From contig CAMATH010000016.1 of assembly GCA_945860955.1 (NCBI GenBank), positions 1 to 64,000 of the forward strand: 64,000 bases of DNA, given 5' to 3'. Shown here piece by piece: positions 54,482 through 60,790 of the stretch. The notes under the pieces are model-generated. The model did no database searches and had not been told where the DNA came from. It worked only from the letters and a program-made list of their open reading frames with translations. The DNA comes from Planctomicrobium piriforme (lineage in GTDB: Bacteria; Planctomycetota; Planctomycetia; Planctomycetales; Planctomycetaceae). The stretch's first letter is position 1, and each line of letters begins with the position of its first letter. The position numbers were made by a program, and so were the translations under genes.

Positions 54482-54519
54482 AGCGGAACGAGCCATGGAA
54501 GGCGGACGTTCCGCTTTCT
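54482..54519 (+). terminator. Possible terminator of the PII gene
   Basis: 9-bp arms AGCGGAACG/CGTTCCGCT (54482-54490, 54507-54515) with a 16-nt loop and a T-rich TTTCTTT tail. The long loop makes it weak. Confidence 0.45.
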
Positions 54520-54536
54520 TTGCGCATCCAGAACCC

Positions 54537-54592
54537 GAGCCGCGCCCGTCAGGAAGCGGTATTCGATTTCCGCTTCCTGACGGGCGCGGCTC
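54537..54592. repeat. Palindromic repeat family, copy 3 (perfect)
   Basis: Two perfect 23-bp inverted arms (54537-54559 and 54570-54592) with a 10-nt AT-rich loop (54560-54569). The longest perfect member; copies 1 and 2 are diverged from it. Confidence 0.95.
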
Positions 54593-54750
54593 GGCGAAAC
54601 CCCGGGCTTTCCGTCACGCGTTCCCTGGACGCCGTCGCTCTATTCGGGCAGGATGACACCTCACGCGGGGGAGCGTCGCGCAGGATCGTGAGTCGGAAAT
54701 GTTCCGGACGCGCCCGCCGACCCGCAAGGCCTCCAACAGGAGTGTCCCCC

Positions 54751-56331
54751 ATGCGGATCGGTTATGTCAGCGACGAAAACTATGTCGCCCTCGACGGTGT
54801 CTCTGTCGCCATTCGTGACGTGGCGAATCCGGGCGAATCAGAGACTTTGGGAACGCACTCACTCGCCGATGGTTCCGTCCATGCGAATCTGCCTCCGGGT
54901 GAATACGAATTCACTCTGGCTCGAACCGGCTTCGGTGGGAAGCGGGTGATCGCGCGGGTCGAGCCCGAATCTCCCCCGATCGCCTTTCGGCTGCTCAGTG
55001 AAAGCCTGCTCGGGTACGCTTGGCCGAAATGGATTACGGAAGGGAACTGGGGAGAATTCCGCGTCCACTCGAAGTGCGCGTACCATTTGTCCTTGTGGCG
55101 GTATGGCTGGCGTAAGACGCTGGTCGAGGATCTGGGCTGGTTTGACGATCATGGCCCCTCTCCGACAATGCAGTTGCTGCCCGACGGGGACTTCACCCAG
55201 ACGGGCGTGCGCTGGAATCAGACCGGATATGGCTCGGCTTGGCATCGGCAGAAGCAGCAGGCACCGCTGGGGAGCGGGTTGTATTACTACCACGTCCGCA
55301 ACGAGCGCGGCGAGTTCTTCTCGTTTCCATGGATCGTGCAACCTGCTCAACCTCATACCGCGATCTGTGTGTTGACGTCCAACGTCACCTGGAACGCGTA
55401 CAACAGTTTTGGCGGCCGCAGCAACTACGTGAACCAGCGCGAACTGCTCGCCCGCCCCACCGTTCACGCCCGGACCGACCTGGAACGATATACCGCCCCA
55501 GGGACGTGGCCTTTCGAAGAGTTTGGCGCACCGCTCTCGTTCGACCGCCCCGAGCCGGCCAATTCCATCCCGGAACAGGCCGAGATCACCGACGTGATCC
55601 ACGGCCGACTCGCGTGTGCGTACGCGCCCGGCGAGTGGCGCCTGCTCGGCTGGCTGGAACGGGAGGGTTTCGCGTACGACCTGTACTCGGAAACGGAACT
55701 GCACTTCGGCCGGATCCCGCTGGATCAGTATCAGGTGGTCGTCCTCAACACGCATAATGAATACGTCTCAAAAGAGATGTACTTCGCGCTCAAAAACTGG
55801 GTCCACCAGCGCGGCGGCCGACTGATGTATCTCGCGGGCTGCGGGTTTTTGTGCGAGTTTGAGTTCCTGGATGAAACCACGATTCGCTGTCGCCAGGAAG
55901 AACGACACGACCTGCGGGGGGAATCGGAAGCGTGCTTGCTGGGTGTCGCGTACTCCCATGATGGTTATCGCAGCGGCGCCCCCTATCGCGTTGTGGACGA
56001 AACGCACTGGGCGTTCGCGGGGACGGGGCTGCGGAATGGGGACATTTTCGGAACAAAAACTCTGAATGGCCGCACGCCCGGGGGGGCCTCCGGTTTGGAA
56101 CTCGACAAGATCTCGCCGCACTCACCCGCCAACATTCGGCATCTCGCCAAAGGAATGAACCCCAACGAGAGTGGAGCCGACTGCGTGTATTACGACACCC
56201 CCACTGGCGGCGCGGTGTTTTCCGTGGGTTCCCTGAACTGGACACTCTCCTGCCCGGTCGATGACGCGGTCTCACAAATCACCGCGAACGTCCTGAGGCG
56301 GTTTCTGGGGACCACTCTCGATGGCCAGTGA
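54751..56331 (+). CDS. N,N-dimethylformamidase large-subunit-like protein
   Basis: 526 residues from ATG 54751 (CAGGAG nearby); the longer open frame crosses the palindromic repeat. The core matches the DMFase beta-subunit family: ESLLGYAWPKWITEGNWGEF, a LTSNVTWNAYNSFGGRSNYV block, and DLYSETELHFGRI followed by VVLNTHNEYVSKEMYFALKN. Relatives occur in catabolic operons as putative amidases, most with unproven activity. Its stop overlaps the downstream MFS gene by 11 bp, so enzyme and carrier are probably co-expressed to use one substrate. Confidence 0.7.
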   Translation: MRIGYVSDENYVALDGVSVAIRDVANPGESETLGTHSLADGSVHANLPPGEYEFTLARTGFGGKRVIARVEPESPPIAFRLLSESLLGYAWPKWITEGNWGEFRVHSKCAYHLSLWRYGWRKTLVEDLGWFDDHGPSPTMQLLPDGDFTQTGVRWNQTGYGSAWHRQKQQAPLGSGLYYYHVRNERGEFFSFPWIVQPAQPHTAICVLTSNVTWNAYNSFGGRSNYVNQRELLARPTVHARTDLERYTAPGTWPFEEFGAPLSFDRPEPANSIPEQAEITDVIHGRLACAYAPGEWRLLGWLEREGFAYDLYSETELHFGRIPLDQYQVVVLNTHNEYVSKEMYFALKNWVHQRGGRLMYLAGCGFLCEFEFLDETTIRCRQEERHDLRGESEACLLGVAYSHDGYRSGAPYRVVDETHWAFAGTGLRNGDIFGTKTLNGRTPGGASGLELDKISPHSPANIRHLAKGMNPNESGADCVYYDTPTGGAVFSVGSLNWTLSCPVDDAVSQITANVLRRFLGTTLDGQ

Positions 56332-57640
56332 ACCCGCCAGTCGTCCCACGCATTTTCGCTTTGTCGTCCTTCTGCTGTTGGCGTGTGCCGCCACCAGCGC
56401 CTACATGACCCGCGGACTGTCGGCGGCCAATACAACCATCGCTCGGGAGTTCCAGATTTCCGATCTGGCGATGGGAGGGGTTCTGGCAGCGTTCAATCTG
56501 GGGTACTTCTGCTTTCAGGTCCCGGGTGGCCTGGTGGCGAGTCGATTCGGAGTCCGGGGGGCGCTGGCTCTCATGGCGTTCCTGTGGTCGGCCTGCACGT
56601 TGGTGGGAAGCCTGGCGACGACCCCCGATGGACTGAGCAACGCCCGTGTTTTCCTGGGAATCGCCCAGGCGGGAATGGTTCCCTGTTTCGCGAAAGTGAT
56701 TTCGGACTGGTTTCCAGTGGGCCGCCGGGGGTTGACCAGCGCTGTCATCACAGCGGCGATGCAGCTCGGTTCGATCGCCGCCTCGGGGTTGACCGCCACT
56801 CTGTTGGAGCCACTCGGCTGGCGCGGCACACTCCAAAGCTACGCCTGTGTCGGTGTCGCCTGGAGCGTCGCATTCTGGCTGCTGTTTCGCGACCGACCGG
56901 TCGATCACTTCGCCGTCAATGAGGCCGAGCGGCGGTTGATCGAGGCGGGACGCGTCGAACCGGCTGCGACCACCGATCCCGACGACCGTCCTGCCGTGTG
57001 GCCCGTGGTTGTGCGGATGCTGACCAGTGTCACCATGTGGGCGTTTTGCGCTCAGGCGTTTTTTCGCGCCTACGCCTATGAACTCTTCAGCACCTGGTTT
57101 CCCGCGCTGTTGGAGAAAGGGTATGGCGCATCTCCTGAAGAGGCGGGCCGGTTGGCGACCATTCCGACAACGGCGATTCTTGTGGGAAGTCTGGCGGCGG
57201 GGGTCATTGTCGATCGGATTTTTCGCCTGACGAATAGTGTCTTCTGGAGTCGAAGCGGGTCGGCGATCGTGGGCATGACCATCGCCGGCCTCTCGTTTCT
57301 GGCAGCCTTGGGGGTGCGCGATCCCACGCTCCTGGTGATCATCATTTCCGTCGGCACCCTGTTTTCAGCGTTGGGAAATCCCGCCACTTGGGCGACCGCG
57401 ATGGACCTGGGTGGACGTTACACCGCAGTCGTGGTGGGGGTGATGAACATGGTGGGAACGCTGGGAGCCTACTTCTGCCCGAAGCACGTGGGGGCCTTGT
57501 TCGATCACATCACCAAACAAGGAGACGACCAGTGGCACCTGGTGCTATGGCTCTTCGCCGCCGTCAATCTGGCGACCGCGGTGTTGTGGGTGTTCGTCAA
57601 TCCGGGGAAGCGATCGCCGCTGGCCGAGGAAAGTCGGTGA
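56321..57640 (+). CDS. MFS transporter (ACS-like)
   Basis: 439 residues, about 12 TM helices. TM1-2: FVVLLLLACAATSAYMTRGL, then FCFQVPGGLVASRFGVRGAL (loop 2-3), ISDWFPVGRRGLTSAVI (loop 4-5 motif of anion:cation symporters) and NPATWATAMDLGGRYTAVVV in the second half. ATG 56321 lies inside the previous gene. Likely imports the substrate of the DMFase-like enzyme or a product, an inference from the coupled arrangement. Confidence 0.85.
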   Translation: MASEPASRPTHFRFVVLLLLACAATSAYMTRGLSAANTTIAREFQISDLAMGGVLAAFNLGYFCFQVPGGLVASRFGVRGALALMAFLWSACTLVGSLATTPDGLSNARVFLGIAQAGMVPCFAKVISDWFPVGRRGLTSAVITAAMQLGSIAASGLTATLLEPLGWRGTLQSYACVGVAWSVAFWLLFRDRPVDHFAVNEAERRLIEAGRVEPAATTDPDDRPAVWPVVVRMLTSVTMWAFCAQAFFRAYAYELFSTWFPALLEKGYGASPEEAGRLATIPTTAILVGSLAAGVIVDRIFRLTNSVFWSRSGSAIVGMTIAGLSFLAALGVRDPTLLVIIISVGTLFSALGNPATWATAMDLGGRYTAVVVGVMNMVGTLGAYFCPKHVGALFDHITKQGDDQWHLVLWLFAAVNLATAVLWVFVNPGKRSPLAEESR

Positions 57641-57780
57641 CGCACGTATCTGCTGTATCGGCCGACGATTTGATCGATCAGAAAATGGAGCCTGAAGAGG
57701 ATGGATAGAATTACCAGCAAAAAGAAAAAACTGATGGTGTATTTATCCGTACGGGACGCGTGAAGAATTGAGGAGACAAA

Positions 57781-58060
57781 TGGAGTCACGACTCATGGAC
57801 TTGTCGGACTGCGGTCAGTCGACTTTCTCAATTCTGACGCGACGACAATGAGTTTGTCCAAAGGCTGAAGGATTTCACGTATTGAACCGAGCGGCGGCGC
57901 GCCTCAGGATATCTGAAAAACCCGCAGATCACGCGGCGTTTCTGCGCGGGATTGACACGCGAACGGAATCCCGTGCGCGTGAATTTCGTGGAGTTCGCGG
58001 AAGATTGGGGCTGGGGCTCGGCCCACGCGGAGCGGCATTCGGTCGCACATCGCCGTTGGT
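57781..58060 (+). mobile_element. RAYT-derived direct repeat, left copy (internal deletion)
   Basis: 280 bp. One frame reads NRAAARLRISEKPADHAAFL, the start of a Y1/REP-associated transposase (NRAxARLxLFEKxxDYxAF). It then jumps directly to ERNPVRVNFVEFAEDWGWGS, the conserved C-terminal RAYT block. The catalytic His-u-His and Tyr middle is missing. Its upstream ~100 bp (57781-57885) also match the right copy, so the repeat includes non-coding sequence. Confidence 0.75.
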
Positions 58061-58503
58061 CATTGGTTCTTCTCAACGCATCGTCGACCCAATGAATGAG
58101 CGCAACGGGCAGTCGCCCGATCACCGAGTATTCGATTCAAACTACCGCCTGGGATACGTTGCCATATCGCATTCGCCGTCGACCGAACCCAGGAGTTGCC
58201 CGAACCGGTCTCGATGATTCTGAGCCATGTCCGACGCCAGCGAATCATCTCTGGAGAATTGAGGCACAGAATGCGAATGGTCCGGCGCGCATCGCCGTTG
58301 ACTCCGACAATCGTCCCGTCTGGATAAGCTCGTACCTGATCGATCGACTGCTCGCGGATCAGGCAGTACCCGCAACGAAAGCAGAATTCGTCACGGAGCC
58401 ACGGTCGAAATGATTGCAAATCCGAATAACCAGCCGGTCCGTGCCGCCGCGCTGGCACACTTCGCGGGTAACAGAAAACGATGGTTTCAGTCTCGGCTGT
58501 CAC
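58060..58503 (-). pseudogene. HNH endonuclease gene with its catalytic core deleted
   Basis: 147-residue open frame from GTG 58503. N-terminal part CYPRSVPARRHGPAGYSDLQ then SFRPWLRDEFCFRCGYCLIREQ matches the start of planctomycete HNH nucleases (first Cys pair). It continues directly with AYPDGTIVGVNGDARRTIRI and EMIRWRRTWLRIIE, the C-terminal half. The expected HVDH...N...H nuclease centre between them is absent. The frame then runs into the adjacent RAYT repeat. Probably inactive. Confidence 0.6.
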
Positions 58504-58834
58504 GGTACTGGGTAAGCTGCTGATGCAGGCGCCGGGCACCTTCGAGAGGTGGCGGGGCAACAGTGTCGAAATACTCGTTGGCCAGTCGATCAAGTTCCCG
58601 CAATTCCTGACGCTCAATCACAGTCGCCGTCCCGGCGATCTCCTTGTCGATCAGTTCGCAACGTCTTGCCTGCGATTCTTCGGACCAGTCGGCGATGGAG
58701 GCGGGACGGATTTCGGCGTCAATGAACTGCGCCACGGCGATCCGGATGAGATGCACAACATCCTGGCCTGTTCGGATGGCTCTTTCCGAAAGGTGGCGTT
58801 CCACGTCGGCGGGTAGAGCGACCTCGTGCTTCAT
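58487..58834 (-). CDS. First protein of the HNH cassette (ribbon-helix-helix-like)
   Basis: 115 residues from ATG 58834. N-terminal LPADVERHLSERAIRTGQDV resembles CopG/RHH antitoxin-type sequences. The C-terminal SQARRCELIDKEIAGTATVI followed by LEGARRLHQQL is the recurring tail of a small protein encoded just before HNH genes in planctomycetes. Its stop overlaps the HNH gene start by 17 bp. The pair looks like a two-gene cassette, possibly an antitoxin with a nuclease. No Asp/Glu catalytic motif of its own. Confidence 0.65.
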   Translation of the reverse strand: MKHEVALPADVERHLSERAIRTGQDVVHLIRIAVAQFIDAEIRPASIADWSEESQARRCELIDKEIAGTATVIERQELRELDRLANEYFDTVAPPPLEGARRLHQQLTQYRDSRD

Positions 58835-59119
58835 CGGCGCGATTCTATCACACCGGTTCAAGGCGGGCGAGTAAAATCTGCTGGATTTGCGAGGGCATTC
58901 GTGCAACCTTTCCACCGGCCTTCCGAACCACCCTTTTTTCGACCCACTGTGAGTGTTGTCATCAATTCCTACGTGAACGGCATGTCCGTATGTTTTCAGG
59001 CCCACTGCCACCCCGGCCCAGATGATTCCGAACAATCCGATCACGTCGGCATCTCGGTGAAGTGCCCTATGAGGCCTCACGCGAATTACAAGTCAATTGG
59101 AACCGACGACTTGCTTCAG
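58835..59119. other. Island interior with unrecognised membrane-like fragment
   Basis: 285 bp between the HNH cassette and the RAYT fragment. On the minus strand a stretch reads DADVIGLFGIIWAGVAVGLK, which could be one TM helix of a small protein. No start and stop context supports a gene, so only a fragment is noted. Confidence 0.4.
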
Positions 59120-59220
59120 GACCGAGGCAAGTCGATCCCGATTCAATGCGACGAGTACCCGTTGATCGCGATGCGGTACGTCGAAGAGAATCCCCTGCGT
59201 GCGAACTTCGTGGAACTCAT
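59120..59220 (+). pseudogene. RAYT transposase C-terminal fragment
   Basis: Reads DRGKSIPIQCDEYPLIAM then RYVEENPLRANFVEL, matching the KSFPIQ-DEHLL and RYVERNPLRANLVE blocks of REP-associated (Y1) transposases. It is in frame with the antitoxin downstream, with no stop between (to 59330), but shares no function with it. Confidence 0.7.
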
Positions 59221-59329
59221 GTGCGATGAACGAGTCCTGCCCCTATTGCTTCCCCAAACCTGTTGTTGCAGCCATTCTCGTGCGATACGATGGTGCTACA
59301 AGTGTTCGTCCCCGGCGAGATTTCGAAAC

Positions 59330-59554
59330 GTGATCAAGAACTTCGTCAAGCATGGCGACAGTTGGGCGTTGGTGATCGACTGGCCCATGTTCGAGTTGCT
59401 GAAGATCGACCCCGAAATGCCGGTGGAAGTGACAACCGACGGCCGCACGGTGACGATCACTCCCGCGCCCGATCCGCACAAGAAGAAGGTTCGCGAAGCC
59501 CGAGCCAGGATTAACGAACGCCACTCTGCGGCGTTCAAGAAGCTCGCGGAGTAG
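59330..59554 (+). CDS. AbrB/MazE-type antitoxin
   Basis: 74 residues from GTG 59330 (the open frame runs further upstream into the RAYT fragment, which is not part of this protein). SpoVT-AbrB-type swapped-hairpin start NVIKNFVKHGDSWALVIDWP then MFELLKIDPEMPVEVTTDGR, followed by a charged helical tail (HKKKVREARARINERH) that would contact the toxin. Six bp separate its stop from the Doc gene. Binds DNA upstream and neutralises the toxin, as expected for this layout. Confidence 0.82.
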   Translation: MIKNFVKHGDSWALVIDWPMFELLKIDPEMPVEVTTDGRTVTITPAPDPHKKKVREARARINERHSAAFKKLAE

Positions 59555-59560
59555 TTCGAA

Positions 59561-59941
59561 GTGATCGAGTTTCTCACTCTGGAAGATGTGCTGGAAACGC
59601 ATCGAGAACAGATCCAGGTCTACGGAGGAATTGACGGGATTCGGGATCCTGGGCTCCTGGAATCGGCAATGGCTCAACCCCAGGCTCAATTCGGTGGAGT
59701 CTACTTGCACGAAGACCTGTGTGCGATGGCGGCGGCCTATCTGTTTCACTTGGTCCAGAATCATCCGTTCCTTGATGGCAACAAACGGGTCGGGTTGGAA
59801 ACCGCACTGCTCTTTCTGGAAATCAATGGTTTCCCGCTCAATGTCACGAGCGACGAATTGATTGATCTCGTTCTGCAAACGGCACAGGGCCGAAAAGAGA
59901 AGTCGGCGATCAGCGAGTTCTTTCGGCAACATCGTGCGTGA
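59561..59941 (+). CDS. Doc/Fic-type toxin
   Basis: 126 residues from GTG 59561. Fic-fold signature HPFLDGNKRVGLETALLFLE with the catalytic His and the HxFx(D/N)GNKR motif complete. Doc phosphorylates EF-Tu at a Thr and halts translation; Fic relatives transfer AMP. Length and position after a short antitoxin gene fit Doc of Phd/Doc-like modules, here paired with an AbrB-type rather than a Phd-type antitoxin. Inside the repeat-bracketed island. Confidence 0.88.
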   Translation: MIEFLTLEDVLETHREQIQVYGGIDGIRDPGLLESAMAQPQAQFGGVYLHEDLCAMAAAYLFHLVQNHPFLDGNKRVGLETALLFLEINGFPLNVTSDELIDLVLQTAQGRKEKSAISEFFRQHRA

Positions 59942-59957
59942 CTTTCAATAAGAAGAC

Positions 59958-60237
59958 TGGGATCAGGACTCATTGATTTGTCGGACTGGGGTCAGTCGAC
60001 TCCGTCAATCCTGGGACGACGAAAACGAGTTTGTCCGTAGGCTGAGGGAATTCACGTTCGCAACCGAGCGGTGGTGCGCCTCGCGTTTTTTGAGAAGCCC
60101 GGAGATTACGACGCGTTTTTACCTGTGATCGAAACGCGAACGAATTCCCCTGTGTGCGATCTTCGTGGAGCTCGCGGACGTTTGAACCTGGGGTTCGGCC
60201 CACGCGCGGCGGGACTCGGTCGAGCAACGCCGTTGGC
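59958..60237 (+). mobile_element. RAYT-derived direct repeat, right copy (internal deletion)
   Basis: 280 bp, roughly 75-80% identical by eye to 57781-58060 in the same orientation. Coding echoes: NRAVVRLAFFEKPGDYDAFL, then the NPLRANLVE-type block degraded to RERIPLCAIFVELAD, with a stop. Same internal junction as the left copy, so both derive from one deleted ancestor. Confidence 0.75.
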
Positions 60238-60790
60238 TACCTGCCCCGATCGATCCGTCCCATCCACGACAAACTTATTCCTGGGTGAACAAAGCTTGGT
60301 CGGAACCCGAACTCAACGCGTTGCGTCACTGCATAGTTTCCTGCTGTCATTGTCTACTCGGCGGCCGTGTCGCCGTGCCCAACGCCTTTTGAGCGGTTTC
60401 GCTCCACTCGCCCATCGATCGCACGACATCGACTGGACGTGCCCTTGCCTCAGGGGCATCAAGATTCGATTTCCTCGGTGAGCCAGAGAGGGTACGATGG
60501 GAGTAAACCCCTTCGCCACGAGAGGCTTGTCATGGTCGCAACCCCGGTTTCGCAGCTTTCCCCGCTTCTGGTTGCGCAAGCCGATTCGCTCAAGCGTCGA
60601 TCAGCAACTGCGAATTCTCGCGGATGAAGAACGCCAACAAGAGGCTTCACGGGATAAACGTCGGGACTGACGAGTCTCTCGGGACAGAGTCAACGACGCT
60701 CGAGGCCAGCAGAGTGTCAACTTGACGCGGCACCCGGCAGGCGTGCGGTTCCATGAGTCGTCACACGGTCGAGACGCAGATGCGTCCCGG
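60238..60790. other. Region between island and DUF4838 gene
   Basis: 553 bp with only one small open frame (60497-60670, listed separately). No promoter for the minus-strand DUF4838 gene is expected here, since it is transcribed toward this region. No terminator with a T-tract was seen. Confidence 0.45.
60497..60670 (+). CDS. Possible small basic protein
   Basis: 57 residues from ATG 60497 with AGAGAGGG four bases upstream. Sequence is Arg-rich, with an aromatic N-terminal half (SWSQPRFRSFPRFWLRKPIR) and a polar helix (VDQQLRILADEERQQEASRD). Too short to be recognised. The good ribosome-binding site is the main support. Could equally be noise. Confidence 0.3.
   Translation: MGVNPFATRGLSWSQPRFRSFPRFWLRKPIRSSVDQQLRILADEERQQEASRDKRRD

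Larger units (their letters stand above)
54408..54750. other. PII / DMFase-like intergenic region
   Basis: 343 bp holding a weak terminator candidate (54482-54519) and the perfect copy of the palindromic repeat (54537-54592). Nothing else was recognised between them and the next start. Confidence 0.5.

Noticed and set aside
58826-59554. 242-residue protein including the antitoxin
   Set aside because: The N-terminal part mixes non-coding DNA and a RAYT fragment; only the last 74 residues match an antitoxin.
60313-60579. 88-residue minus-strand frame
   Set aside because: No start context or family similarity; overlaps the better-supported small plus-strand frame.
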